Shown one piece after another: positions 14,948 through 25,337 of a stretch of 47,276 bases of DNA. The translations under genes and the position numbers were made by a program. This stretch comes from a virus, in the IMG/VR virus record IMGVR_UViG_3300035182_000409, positions 1-47,276 of that record; one strand, written 5' to 3'. Each line of letters opens with the position of its first letter. The stretch's first letter is position 1. The notes under the pieces were generated by a model, which was given only the letters and a program-made list of their open reading frames with translations, had not been told where the DNA came from and searched no databases.

Positions 14948-17900
14948 CTATTTGAGGTTCGCTTTACGCGCTGCCGCCACCCTGGCGAGCAATGGAATGT
15001 CATCAAGAATCCCGATCATGAAATTCGGCTCCTTAGCGACACCGTGCGGCTGTTCCCCGAGCATTTTCGATGCAAGGTCGATGTCAGGCCCCATGGCGCT
15101 GTGGAAAGGTGAACTACCGCGTTGAACGTCACTCAGCATGTCGAGGCCGAACTGCATTTTACCGTTCAAACCGGAGCGGTTCATTCCCAAGCTCAGCCAG
15201 TCACCAAAGTTCGCATCTTTCATCCACGCCGAGTAGTCCATCTTCAGCAGGTGCTTACCCATATCAGCCGCCAGTATCACGGGGATAGAGGCTGCCAGCA
15301 TAGCCATAGGCACCGTGTTACCCTCACCAAACTCATGAGCTGCTCGGGCCAGCACCACGTCGTTGAAGGCGTAGGTGAAGCGCTTCATGTGAGATAGGAG
15401 CATGAAACGAGGATCGTTCATCCACACGGCATTCGTGGTGGCGTCTGGGCGGACCACAGACTCATCAACGAAGGTGTTCAGCGCATTCTTGATTTTGTCC
15501 GACTGTGCCTCGGTCAGGCCGTCGTGAGTAAAAATCTTGAGGGTGCCGTCAGAGTGCGTCTGAATGTCGCTAGGCTTCAAGCCAAGCTGTTCCAGAAAGC
15601 GCGCGCTGTGCGGCGTTTCATTCCCAGCTTTGTGGGCCAGGATGAACTTTTGCCCAACACTCACGGCTGCTACGCGCATCTGACGTGTCCAGCCGTCTAG
15701 CATGTTCGCCTTGAAGAACCAGTCGTTGGCCTTCTTCGCCCAGCCACCTGTGGTGTCGCCCGTGTAGATGTCACCCATCGGATCAAGGAAGGAGGCATGC
15801 TCAGCTGCACCGATTGCCACAGCCACTTCTTCTGCCGCATCACCCTTGTACTTTCCGCCGAACAACTCACCGATGCTGCGTGGGATAGATGCTATCCCGC
15901 GACCGTAGGCTTCTGCGGCGCCGGCCAGCCCATTGCTACGCGCTGCCAGGTGCATCGGGTCTATCGAGGCGCTGAACAGTGCCAGAGGAAGCGTGACGAT
16001 GTTTCCAATCGTAAGCGCGGCCTGCATAGTGCGCCGCAGAGTAGGATTCATGTTTTGTCCAAGGCGACCTTCCATACCATCCACACTTTGCTTGGCTTTG
16101 AAGTAGGCTTCGTCACCTTTGTCTTGGCGGATGGAATCCAGCATCGCGGTTAATACTTCACCTTTCTTGCCAAATACGCGAGCGTGCTCGGTTGCACGGA
16201 CACTGCGCACGATAAACGAGTGGGTGAATCGCTGGAAGTCATTCATTAGCCACTTCGCTTTCTCGCTCTGGTACTTCGGCTCGAAGTCGACAGTCTCCTT
16301 GCTATTGTAATTCGTGTAACCTAGGTCGTTCAGGATATCGAGGGTAGATTTGCTCACCGTGGTCTTGCCGTCGCTCACACCGAAGTCTTTAAGCGCAGCG
16401 TCGTAAGCGTCGCGGTTTTTCCTAATCTTCTCATAGTCCCAGATCGTTGGGATGTGCTCTGGGTCACGCCCTGCGTAGACGTTGATCTTCTGTAGCAGAT
16501 CGGTGCTGATCTTCTTGGCCAGTTCAGATGTAGGTTCACCAGTAAGCGCCTCGGCCAGCGCCTTATTCAGATCATCTGCGGAATGATTGTTCAGGAAGTG
16601 CTTCTGCACATAGCCGCCGAACTCGTGGGTCTTGTCTGTCGAGCGTTTGACGAAGCCACTATTTTCCCCGCGCTTCTGATAAAGGTCTGCCAGTGCCTTC
16701 GCAGCAGGGTGGTCAATCCGCTGCAAAGCTTGCGTCGAGCTATCGAACAGGCTATGCATGACTTCGCGCATCGGTGAAATAGCTTCGTTAATGCTGTGAG
16801 CGATACGGTCGCCGTGCTTCTCAGCGAAAGCCGCTTCCAACGCGCTGGGTTTGAAATCAGCTTTGGCCAGCTCGCCCGTCACAAATGCTTTGATAAACGC
16901 CTCAGTGTTTTCTACCTTACTGGTCATCTGCAACAGATTTTTGAAGAAGTTTTTCACGCGGTTCATGAAACCCGTACCTTCAGGACCTAGCTTGAGCAAG
17001 CCCATCTGGTGGAGCTGGAACGCATAGGCAGCCGCTTCTTCCGGGTCTTTAGCCATGTCCTCACGAATCATGGCCCGGTCTTTATCTGCCAGTGGCAAAT
17101 CATCAAGGATTTTATCCACACGCGCCTTGACGAGGTCTGATCCAAGCACCTTGCTCACCTTCTCTATGGCCATGCGACCGCTCTCTGTTGTGCGAAGGAC
17201 CGTGAACAGACCGTGCAGACCTTCGTGGAAGGCATTACTGTACGTCATGCCGCCGGCTAGCGCCGCCAAGCGGATCATGAAACCGCGGGCCGTATTCTTG
17301 TCAGGTACAGTCTCCCCACCGTAGTTGTAGTCCTTACCCATGATGTCCACAGGCACCTTGTCCTTACCGAAAGCTGTATCTAGCCATGACCGTATGGCGT
17401 CAACTTCCTTGGGGTCAAGGACAGTGCCGTCTGGTAGTTTCAGGTGAGATTTTTTGGAGTCTCTGCTTAGTGAGGACAGTGCGCGGAAGTCTGCCGGTGC
17501 AGGGCTGACACCTCGCGCAACAGCTGCTACGTTACGCTGCGCGGCCAGCAGTGCATCAGAGCCAAATTCCCTGACAAATTCGGCAGTAGTGTAGTGAGCC
17601 TCTTTACCCCAGTGCACGTTAGTGATCTCGCCGGCCTTGTTAATATCGACTTTCACACCCAGCCCTACGCGGATACCGTTTTTACGAGCGAGTAGTTCGT
17701 CAAGCGTTTTTCCTGGCATTACTTCAGGGAAGCCTTTCGATGTGCCTCTATCCACTTTCCGCCGACCAACCTCTCTCAGCTCCTTCTGCGTGCGTGAAGC
17801 GACAGTCTTAATACCGTCGTACTCAGGCAGCGGCCTGCCGTCGGTGTACTTACCAGTGGCGATGTCAATACCTATCGCCTCAGCGCGAGCCTTGATACGC

Positions 17901-20900
17901 CCTGCGTTGGCGACCGCCTCTGGTGTGGCCACCTTCATTGCTGCATCATAAAACGCCTTCAAGGCATTGTCTGGAACTTTTGTGGCGATAACACCTCGCT
18001 CATTTCGACCCCAGTTCTCTATTGCGCTCTGCAACATGGGGTCAGCAACTTCGGTCTTAGTTGTCAGATCAGCTTTGCGCGTTTCAGTCTTTTCTTTGGT
18101 GAACACCTTCTGCATCTGATCACGTGTGGCGGGGACATCGCCAGCCTTACCTGTTACACTCTCACCTTTAAGACTTCTTTCTATATCGTAATACTCGCGG
18201 TTTGTGGCAGCCTTGTGAGCCTCAAGAAGTTCTCCACGACGTTGGCCGCTTTCATCCGTATCAGCCACGAAGGGCTCGTCGTTCTCACCACGCTTGTCAG
18301 CCAGCACCTTGGACATATTGCGGTGCAACGCTTCAAGCTGCGCGTCAGTCATGTCTTCAAGGCGGCTGCGCACCCCGCGCACGTTGTCATTCTCAAGCAT
18401 GCGCTGCAGACGCGCTATTTCGGCGCCGGTAGGCTTGGCCACACCAGGCTCGTCTCGCTTTTTCTCAGCGGCCTTGGTTACAGCGATACGTTCACTGTGC
18501 ACCTCGGCAAGCTCTGCTCGCAGTTTCTTCTGTGCGTCAATACTATTCTCAGTGGAAATCTTGCGGCCAAGTTCAGCAACCTTCTTGTTCAGCTCTTCGA
18601 TACGCGCGGCCACATCCTTACCAATCTTGTGCTCAGCGTAATGGGCTTCTCGACTGCGCATCTCCCCTTCGATCACCTTGATAAACGACTCAGTCCTCGC
18701 CACAGCCAAGGCTTCAGGGTGCAGTCCTGCCAGAACAGGTGCTTGGTCACGGCTTTTCCCATTCACAGTCCGGTCGCTCTGCCTGAGCTGAATGACAGCC
18801 TTCTGGTCGATCTTCCCATCTTCACCACGCGGCTTCGAACGCACTGGCGCTCCATCATCCACCTCGCTTTCAGTCATGTGCGGGCGGTCTGCAATCACCA
18901 ATTGGTCATACAGTGGGTGTAGTTGCTTGGTCTTTTCGCTAACCAGTTCAGGCAGCGTGTAGCCAGCTTTACGCAACTCGACGATACCTTTGTGGAACAA
19001 GGTGATGGCCGCTTCGCGCGTCAGCTTCTTCATGTCCACACCGACCTTTTTCGCCATGAACGCCACCAACGCCTTCGCGTTAATAGAAACCGGCTGACCT
19101 TCAGGATTATTCACACGGTCATTGATCGAACCTTTGAGCACACCCTTTTCACGGGATTCGATGGTCGCCTTGCTCGGATAAAGTGTGACGAATTTGGACA
19201 CAGCCTCAGCGTCCTTCGGCCCAAGTTCACCTGTATTTTTACGCTCGTTCAGGTCGCCCCAGGTCACCCCCTCAGCGGTCAATTTCAAATTCGACGTTGG
19301 TTTGGCCAGCAGGGCGGCGGACTCGTCAGTTAGCGGATAATCCTTGTTACTCTTCAACGACTCCAGTACGTTACCATACGCCTGTATCAGGTCGTCCTTA
19401 TAGCGCGGATTGCTCTCCAGATTACGGTCGTAGTAATCACCCTCTGTCTCGCCCTCTGTGCGGGAGCGCACCTTTGAGAGCGACAGGTGCATGAGCGTGG
19501 GTAAATCTAGCACATGCATCTCATGTGTTTTTGCATCCGTTACAACCAACCGCCCATTCTCAGGGGACTCCACCTTGAATGGCGTCTTAACCTGAGCTTT
19601 CAGAATGTCACGCGACTCTACTTGCTCATGTCCAGCCGCTTTGCCGCGCGTCATCAGGTAGTGGTGGGGGAACTTCGTAAAGAAAGCCTCGGCGCCATCG
19701 TGGCGTAAAACATCCTGCTGAGCCCTAGCCCAATAAATATCGTTGATCTTGTACGCTTGATCAGCGGACAACTTGTGGTCCTGCTTGAGGTAGTCAATCG
19801 CACCCCGTGACTCTGTGTTGTTTTTGCGTGCTTTGTTATAAGCGTCAAGTGCGTTGATGTAATGGCCGACGTTGATACCTTCTTTATCCAGCTCAGTCGC
19901 GTAGCGATCAGCATCGGTTGTATTACGGTGCACAACTTGACGCGCCTCGTTGTCGAGGTGACCTTCCTCACGATGCTTGGCGCGCTCCAGCACGTTCATC
20001 TGGCTAACATCCACGTAGTGGTTGTGTCTCGTCTCTGCCTCACGTTTGAGATAGCCCAGTTCGCCATGCTGGTACGGGTAGCGCGCGGTAGCGTGCCCCG
20101 TCACCGGCACGTCCTGATCATGGATGTCCCAGTCGCCAGCTGCGTGGATTGTCGCTGCTGTCTGATCTTCTGATCTACCATCATCTTGGTAGCCACTTTC
20201 GGTCAGCACCTGGTCGGCGCCCTCGGCGTTGGCGTCATACTCATCTGAGCCGAGCACAGTGCTGCCTTTAGACTGGTCACCTGCACGGGCGATGTCCTGC
20301 TCCTTCTCCGTGCGTTGCTTTGGATTCGTCGACAAATCATACATCGTCCGCACCGCATGGAGCACCTGGCTGGGGTTCTTGACATGAAGATGCAGCCATT
20401 GCTTCAGCGCCACCTCGTTAGTATCACGAATGTCCTCCCGCGCAGTGTCATCTTGTTCATTGCGCACACCCGAGGCCATGCGAGCAGCAGCTGCATCGTG
20501 CTGTTCAATACGATAAATGATGTCGCGCGGCTCAACAGGCTTAACACCGGACGCTGACGAGCCGATCAAATTCTGCTTAATAAGGGTTTTGACTGTGAGC
20601 ACTGGAGTGTCTGCGTCGTTTGCATTTTTCAGGTATCCGTACAGGCTCCCAGCACCCTCCCCGAAGCGCTCAATGAAGTAGGCTTTGAAAGCCTCTGCTA
20701 AAGCGTTCGGCTTCCCGTCTTTCCTAAGATCGAGCCCCCCAGTGTCACGCGCATACTGGAGCCACTTAGCTACCTTCAGGGCTTTCTCGGTCTCCTGTGG
20801 CTCAAGATCGTACATGTTGGCGAAGCTGTAGATAATCTTCGCTGCCGGGGTGTTATCGAACATATGCTGACTAATGTAGTGTAGCTGTTGTTGCCCATCT

Positions 20901-22435
20901 GCGCCGATGTGCGACTTATTCGTTTCTACAGGTTTAATAATGTGCTTAACAGCGTCGAATAGGGTGTCCAGCTGATCCTGCTTCAAGGCATTTAACAGGG
21001 TGTTGGCAGCACGTCGCTGACTCGCGGCGGCTGCGTCAGGTTCGCCATCGTTCATGATCGTGCGGTAGTTGTTCACTGCGCTCGCAACTGTCTTTGTCTG
21101 CCTGTCATTCAGCTTTACTCCGCTGTCGGGCTCTTGCAGCGTAGCGAGGATTCCGTCCAGTAGGTCATTGCGCAGAGCTTGCTCTTGCGGGTCAGAGGTT
21201 ATACGATCACGAATATCTGTCAGGTGGGCAATCAGGTCTGAACCACTCACACCGAGTTTGTCGCCCACATTGTCGATCTTCGCAGCATTAGCTGCCTTGA
21301 CGTTGTCCAGTGCAGCGTTGAATTTATCCGTCGACTCTTTTGCACCAGCTACCAGTTTTTCAACACCCGCCTGCACCATGTCGGCGCCGGCGCCCAAAAC
21401 GGCTGTGGCGCGCTGGTCAAACGTGCCGGGGGCGTTGTCGTAAATGTCTTTCAGTTCCCCTGCAGCATCGTATGCCTTGCCTACGGCTGGCACGACGGCG
21501 TCCACTCCTGCCCGCGCGGCCTTCTTGGCTACGTACTTCGTGCCATCCCAGACCATCCCAGCGCCCTTCTCAGCTACGTCTGCTACGCCAAGGCCGCCTG
21601 CCTCCGCTGCGTCGAGACCGTGTGCAACCGCGCTGTGCGCTATACCCATCGGAGCCATGCCGGCGGCGTTGCCCACGGCAGCTTCTTCTGTGGCTTCCGG
21701 GTCGTACTGGTAGTTTGGATCGTAGCTTGCGCGGCCAGCCTGGCTGACGAGGTCCATGCCAGCACCAGCAGCGCCCTGCTCAGCCGTCGAGGCCAGCGCG
21801 CCACGGACTACGGCGCCAGGTAGCTCACGTAGGCTTGGGGCTGCTGCGCGGGTCACCAACCGCCCGGCCATCATCGCAGGGACTGCCGCACCTATAGCGG
21901 ACTGGAGCGCACCGGAGCCTTCTGCACGCAGGCGCCGCTCCAGCGGGCTCATGCCTGCGGCTGCCGGGTCGTTGTCCATGCGCTGCATCTCGCCGCCAGC
22001 CATGATGGGCTGGAATGCCGCAGCACCACCCAGCTCTCCCCCGAGCGCCCCGCCTATGACCGCACGGCCCAGCCCGGCGCCTATCCCGCCGACGGCCAGG
22101 TACGGCACTGCTCCACCCACTTTCCCCGCCACGTACCGGGCAGCGTCACTCAGCCCGTGAACCTGCTTATAGCTGCTTATCTCGGGCGCCCAGGCCGCAG
22201 CACTGGCGGCATTCTCAGCAGCATCTCCGTCATCACCCACATAGCGCTGAGCGCCGGCCAGAGCGCTCTGCATAGAGGCGGCTAGGCCACGTCCGAAATC
22301 GCCTGTGTTGGCTATCGCAGCGTTGCTGTAATCAGTGGGGTTTATCTCGCTAGCCGGGCCGTACAAAGTCTCGTTAAGCATTGGAGAAGTGCTCATCGGC
22401 TTAGCTGCGTAGAGGGTCTCGCGGAGTCCTGCCAT
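14948..22435 (-). CDS. Giant internal virion protein with HEGLH metallopeptidase-like motif
   Basis: A 2495-residue protein, the last gene of the late unit. Gly/Ala-rich hydrophobic segments lie near the N-terminus (about 107-200) and C-terminus (about 2130 and 2350), as expected of ejected proteins that form a channel. Long charged helical stretches fill the middle. At 1737-1741 is HEGLH, the HExxH zinc-binding motif, in AFHEGLHGLF, with E1799/E1800 (DPEEAAAYAF) as possible third ligand. It resembles phage polyvalent proteins injected with DNA. ATAGGA precedes the ATG. I searched by eye for T7/N4-type RNA polymerase motifs and saw none. Confidence 0.85.
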   Translation of the reverse strand: MAGLRETLYAAKPMSTSPMLNETLYGPASEINPTDYSNAAIANTGDFGRGLAASMQSALAGAQRYVGDDGDAAENAASAAAWAPEISSYKQVHGLSDAARYVAGKVGGAVPYLAVGGIGAGLGRAVIGGALGGELGGAAAFQPIMAGGEMQRMDNDPAAAGMSPLERRLRAEGSGALQSAIGAAVPAMMAGRLVTRAAAPSLRELPGAVVRGALASTAEQGAAGAGMDLVSQAGRASYDPNYQYDPEATEEAAVGNAAGMAPMGIAHSAVAHGLDAAEAGGLGVADVAEKGAGMVWDGTKYVAKKAARAGVDAVVPAVGKAYDAAGELKDIYDNAPGTFDQRATAVLGAGADMVQAGVEKLVAGAKESTDKFNAALDNVKAANAAKIDNVGDKLGVSGSDLIAHLTDIRDRITSDPQEQALRNDLLDGILATLQEPDSGVKLNDRQTKTVASAVNNYRTIMNDGEPDAAAASQRRAANTLLNALKQDQLDTLFDAVKHIIKPVETNKSHIGADGQQQLHYISQHMFDNTPAAKIIYSFANMYDLEPQETEKALKVAKWLQYARDTGGLDLRKDGKPNALAEAFKAYFIERFGEGAGSLYGYLKNANDADTPVLTVKTLIKQNLIGSSASGVKPVEPRDIIYRIEQHDAAAARMASGVRNEQDDTAREDIRDTNEVALKQWLHLHVKNPSQVLHAVRTMYDLSTNPKQRTEKEQDIARAGDQSKGSTVLGSDEYDANAEGADQVLTESGYQDDGRSEDQTAATIHAAGDWDIHDQDVPVTGHATARYPYQHGELGYLKREAETRHNHYVDVSQMNVLERAKHREEGHLDNEARQVVHRNTTDADRYATELDKEGINVGHYINALDAYNKARKNNTESRGAIDYLKQDHKLSADQAYKINDIYWARAQQDVLRHDGAEAFFTKFPHHYLMTRGKAAGHEQVESRDILKAQVKTPFKVESPENGRLVVTDAKTHEMHVLDLPTLMHLSLSKVRSRTEGETEGDYYDRNLESNPRYKDDLIQAYGNVLESLKSNKDYPLTDESAALLAKPTSNLKLTAEGVTWGDLNERKNTGELGPKDAEAVSKFVTLYPSKATIESREKGVLKGSINDRVNNPEGQPVSINAKALVAFMAKKVGVDMKKLTREAAITLFHKGIVELRKAGYTLPELVSEKTKQLHPLYDQLVIADRPHMTESEVDDGAPVRSKPRGEDGKIDQKAVIQLRQSDRTVNGKSRDQAPVLAGLHPEALAVARTESFIKVIEGEMRSREAHYAEHKIGKDVAARIEELNKKVAELGRKISTENSIDAQKKLRAELAEVHSERIAVTKAAEKKRDEPGVAKPTGAEIARLQRMLENDNVRGVRSRLEDMTDAQLEALHRNMSKVLADKRGENDEPFVADTDESGQRRGELLEAHKAATNREYYDIERSLKGESVTGKAGDVPATRDQMQKVFTKEKTETRKADLTTKTEVADPMLQSAIENWGRNERGVIATKVPDNALKAFYDAAMKVATPEAVANAGRIKARAEAIGIDIATGKYTDGRPLPEYDGIKTVASRTQKELREVGRRKVDRGTSKGFPEVMPGKTLDELLARKNGIRVGLGVKVDINKAGEITNVHWGKEAHYTTAEFVREFGSDALLAAQRNVAAVARGVSPAPADFRALSSLSRDSKKSHLKLPDGTVLDPKEVDAIRSWLDTAFGKDKVPVDIMGKDYNYGGETVPDKNTARGFMIRLAALAGGMTYSNAFHEGLHGLFTVLRTTESGRMAIEKVSKVLGSDLVKARVDKILDDLPLADKDRAMIREDMAKDPEEAAAYAFQLHQMGLLKLGPEGTGFMNRVKNFFKNLLQMTSKVENTEAFIKAFVTGELAKADFKPSALEAAFAEKHGDRIAHSINEAISPMREVMHSLFDSSTQALQRIDHPAAKALADLYQKRGENSGFVKRSTDKTHEFGGYVQKHFLNNHSADDLNKALAEALTGEPTSELAKKISTDLLQKINVYAGRDPEHIPTIWDYEKIRKNRDAYDAALKDFGVSDGKTTVSKSTLDILNDLGYTNYNSKETVDFEPKYQSEKAKWLMNDFQRFTHSFIVRSVRATEHARVFGKKGEVLTAMLDSIRQDKGDEAYFKAKQSVDGMEGRLGQNMNPTLRRTMQAALTIGNIVTLPLALFSASIDPMHLAARSNGLAGAAEAYGRGIASIPRSIGELFGGKYKGDAAEEVAVAIGAAEHASFLDPMGDIYTGDTTGGWAKKANDWFFKANMLDGWTRQMRVAAVSVGQKFILAHKAGNETPHSARFLEQLGLKPSDIQTHSDGTLKIFTHDGLTEAQSDKIKNALNTFVDESVVRPDATTNAVWMNDPRFMLLSHMKRFTYAFNDVVLARAAHEFGEGNTVPMAMLAASIPVILAADMGKHLLKMDYSAWMKDANFGDWLSLGMNRSGLNGKMQFGLDMLSDVQRGSSPFHSAMGPDIDLASKMLGEQPHGVAKEPNFMIGILDDIPLLARVAAARKANLK

Positions 22436-22486
22436 AGCGGTGTCCTATCTGTTAGATACGGTGCTGAAAAATATTGCTAAGGAAAA

Positions 22487-22523
22487 TAATACCGTTTTTA
22501 TAATTCACCTCCGAACGGTATTA
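22487..22523 (-). terminator. Ten-pair inverted repeat with ribosome-site-like loop
   Basis: Perfect arms TAATACCGTT and AACGGTATTA with a 17-base loop that contains GGAGGTGA. On the - strand it starts exactly at the stop codon of the 938-residue gene and is followed by TTTTCC, so it may be a weak terminator or an attenuator before the giant gene. An operator is an alternative. Confidence 0.5.
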
Positions 22524-25337
22524 TGAACCTCCTTGACCATGATCCAAGTCGCGCCGGTTGCGCCGCTCCTGCGACGGGTCAAAAGGTGTTCCAAAACCGC
22601 TGCCTGTAAAGTCGCGCACACGTCGTGTGGCCCCGCTTTTTAGCACAGCCACTCGCCCGAACGGTGAATCTTCATAGTGGTCGATAACTGCGTCCTGGGC
22701 TGTCTTCACAGTAGGGTCGTGCAGGCCAGTGAGGGACTTAAGCCACGACCATGTTTCCGGGGCGCTGGCAATTCGGCTTTTATCAAGCTGAGCATCAAAC
22801 ACCTGATTGTCGGCGTCTTCTAGTCCGTGCCCCGTCTCTGCCAAACCCCTGCGCATAAACTCAACGTCAGCGTTGAAACCCGCGTTGTCCAACTTGCCAT
22901 CAACGGTGTTTTTGTCCTTGAGAGCTTGAATTCGGCGGTCGTATAACGTGTTGCTATGAGTAAAGGCGTCGTTCTGCTGCTCACGAGCAAGCTGATTCTG
23001 AGCCATAGCTATATTCGCCTGTTTGTTCTGCTGATCCAGGTTGCGGTAGTAGTTCTCGTTCTGCATCATGGCTTGGCGTAGCGCACGGTTCCCCTGTTCG
23101 ACGAGCTGCTGCCGCGCCAGGCCAGCAGGGTCACGCCGCCAGGCAGCATTCAGGTGTATGTTCTGCGCGTGTGCAGCATCTACGGCTCTCGTGAGTTCCG
23201 GGTCACCAGCGGCAACTTGTAAGGCTTTGTTGTACTCGTCCTTATCACCAGAGGATGCGCGGGCCACAAGGCTGGCATAGAGACTCTGCTTCGCATCCGC
23301 CGCGCGGTTCAGTGCGGCCTGATACTCTTCTGGGTGAAGACTCGCCCACGTCGTACCATCGCCAATCCCGGTAAAGTTGTTGAGCTTGCCGTCAGCACGA
23401 TCCGACCGACCATACATAGCAGTATTCGGCCCGTACTGCAGCTTGTAGTTCTTCGCAGCTTCGAGACCGTTTGGACCACCGGTCTGGCGCGAGTTCATAT
23501 CAGCCTGCTGGTAGCTCTGCGCCGGTTGCGCCATGTCGTCCTGACTGATGCCCTGCGCACTGAGCCACTTGTTCTGCCCGCGACCTATTGCCGCACGCCC
23601 TCTAGCGCTGTAGACATCACCTGTGCCTTGCGGCCCTGTGCCTAGCAATTTGTAAGCAGCTTGATCATCCTCGGCATCGGCCTTGGCCTGCTGAGCTGCC
23701 TGCTGAGCCTGATTGGCTGCCTGCTGAGCCTTGGCGGGGTCTTGTGCACCTGGGTCCGGGTTGGGTACTCCGCTTATTCTATTTCCGATCTGCTGAACCA
23801 TACTGGGCGAGCTTCCGGGCTTCATCGCCCGCGCTGCCAGCTTGTCGCTGTCTTCCCAATAATTCGGATCACCGCCTAACTTACCATTCACCCAGTTAGC
23901 ACCCTTACGCGCGCTGCCCATCGCTCCTTCAATAGCATTGTCCGCAAGCATGCCACCGCCTACGCCGCCAGCAATACCTCCGGCAATTGTACCGGCCACA
24001 GGAGTTGCAAACGAGCCGATCAAACCGCCTCCCGTGGCGCCAATAGCGCCACCTGCAATATCGAACAGCCCGCGCGTCGTGTCGCGGGCAACTATCTGAG
24101 CTTTTTCACTATTTGTCAGTTGGCTATCATTGCCCAGCGCATCCCAGTGCTGCGCATAGTTCGCAGCTAACGCTGCTGGTCTCAGGGCTCCGCCAACTAA
24201 ACCTCCGCCCTGTAGGGGATTCACACCGTTTTTTGCAAGATTAGCCACATAAGCACCTTTGGCTGCACCCGCCTTTGGAATACCGAACACTGTGTCGCTC
24301 GGCGCTGTAACTCTATTCCACCAGTTTGAAATACGAGAACCCGCGCTTTTCGCCTTATTCAAGCCATCTTGCATTACACTTTTCACACTGTCAACAGGAC
24401 TTGGACCTACCTCTGGATCGGCAGCAGGACTCGGACCTACCTCTGGATCGGCAGCAGGACTCGGACCTACCTCTGGATCGGCAGCAGTGGCTGCCTGTGG
24501 GGGCACCTGTGGTCCCACAAACTTTCTCGACCCTTGGAATGTTGCTGAACCTGAATTACCCACTTGTGCAGCCGCCCCCTGCGCATTTGACCCGTCTGCA
24601 TCAGCCCGCTGCTGTAAAAATGCTTGCTCAAGGGATCGGCGGTTGTTCGTCGTATCTGCGAAATCGCCTGTCGTTCCTGACGCATACCGCCCAGCAGCCT
24701 TCAGTCCTGCCGGCGGCGTACCATTTGTCGCGCGAATGAGCTGGCCAACAGCATCAGGACCACCCATGGCGTCAACTGTCTTCACGGGGAGGATCGCCTC
24801 GCCGCGCGTCACCTTGACAGGCACGTTATCTGAACCTGCGAGGTCGTGGCCGGGGATCAACGCGCCGTGCGCGAAGCCAGGCACAGGCCCAAATTCGTCC
24901 TGATAAGATGTGGCATCGAAACCCGGCTGTTTAGCGAGGTGGGCGAATTCCTGTGGCGAAACCCTACCACCAGTGTACGATTGACCGTTCGGCAGCGTAA
25001 GAGGTGGCGGTGCGGGGCGGCTGCTCAAGCCCTGCTGTGCAGGACGAACTACCTGCGCGGGGGCAATTGCTACGGGGCGCACGGCAACTGCGGGGCCATT
25101 TACAGCAGCCTCGATCTGCGCTGCGCGGTTGTTCGCCATGCGCTGCATGCGCGCGCCCAAGCCGTCGCCCGCTGTGCTCAAACCTTGCCCTGCGCCATAG
25201 CCAACAGGTACTAGGCCACCAGCGTACTTGCCGCCTGGGACCAGGGCGGGCTCGCGCTCGGCGGCTGCTTTGCGGTCCATCGAGCGCCAGCTGGCGTAGA
25301 GACCTTTCTGCTTGAATGCTTTAGCAATATTATCCAT
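22521..25337 (-). CDS. Internal virion/DNA-ejection protein with glycine-zipper segment
   Basis: A 938-residue structural protein. The first third is Pro/Ala/Gly rich and includes DNVPVKVTRGEAILPV, a motif seen in phage tail and ejection proteins. Three copies of a ten-residue repeat (ADPEVGPSPA) lie near 290-320. A hydrophobic glycine-rich block (GGAIGATGGGLIGS, GTIAGGIAGGVGGGM) at about 435-475 could insert in a membrane. The rest is Gln/Ala-rich helix. Position next to the giant protein suggests they act together in genome ejection. Little can be said about a start other than the ATG at 25337. Confidence 0.8.
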   Translation of the reverse strand: MDNIAKAFKQKGLYASWRSMDRKAAAEREPALVPGGKYAGGLVPVGYGAGQGLSTAGDGLGARMQRMANNRAAQIEAAVNGPAVAVRPVAIAPAQVVRPAQQGLSSRPAPPPLTLPNGQSYTGGRVSPQEFAHLAKQPGFDATSYQDEFGPVPGFAHGALIPGHDLAGSDNVPVKVTRGEAILPVKTVDAMGGPDAVGQLIRATNGTPPAGLKAAGRYASGTTGDFADTTNNRRSLEQAFLQQRADADGSNAQGAAAQVGNSGSATFQGSRKFVGPQVPPQAATAADPEVGPSPAADPEVGPSPAADPEVGPSPVDSVKSVMQDGLNKAKSAGSRISNWWNRVTAPSDTVFGIPKAGAAKGAYVANLAKNGVNPLQGGGLVGGALRPAALAANYAQHWDALGNDSQLTNSEKAQIVARDTTRGLFDIAGGAIGATGGGLIGSFATPVAGTIAGGIAGGVGGGMLADNAIEGAMGSARKGANWVNGKLGGDPNYWEDSDKLAARAMKPGSSPSMVQQIGNRISGVPNPDPGAQDPAKAQQAANQAQQAAQQAKADAEDDQAAYKLLGTGPQGTGDVYSARGRAAIGRGQNKWLSAQGISQDDMAQPAQSYQQADMNSRQTGGPNGLEAAKNYKLQYGPNTAMYGRSDRADGKLNNFTGIGDGTTWASLHPEEYQAALNRAADAKQSLYASLVARASSGDKDEYNKALQVAAGDPELTRAVDAAHAQNIHLNAAWRRDPAGLARQQLVEQGNRALRQAMMQNENYYRNLDQQNKQANIAMAQNQLAREQQNDAFTHSNTLYDRRIQALKDKNTVDGKLDNAGFNADVEFMRRGLAETGHGLEDADNQVFDAQLDKSRIASAPETWSWLKSLTGLHDPTVKTAQDAVIDHYEDSPFGRVAVLKSGATRRVRDFTGSGFGTPFDPSQERRNRRDLDHGQGGS
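24391..24487 (-). repeat. Three tandem copies of a 30-base unit
   Basis: Direct repeats with a period of 30 bases inside the 938-residue gene, two of them identical and the third with a few changes, plus a 7-base partial copy. They encode ADPEVGPSPA three times, an in-frame linker repeat that could vary in copy number. Confidence 0.9.

Noticed and set aside
18215-18922. 235-codon + strand ORF inside the giant gene
   Set aside because: Codon-shadow of the - strand gene, no ribosome site, low-complexity text.
14948-22435. Giant protein as an N4-type virion RNA polymerase
   Set aside because: Size is suggestive, but I could not find T7/N4-family polymerase motifs by eye, and the protein has peptidase-like and hydrophobic ejection segments instead.
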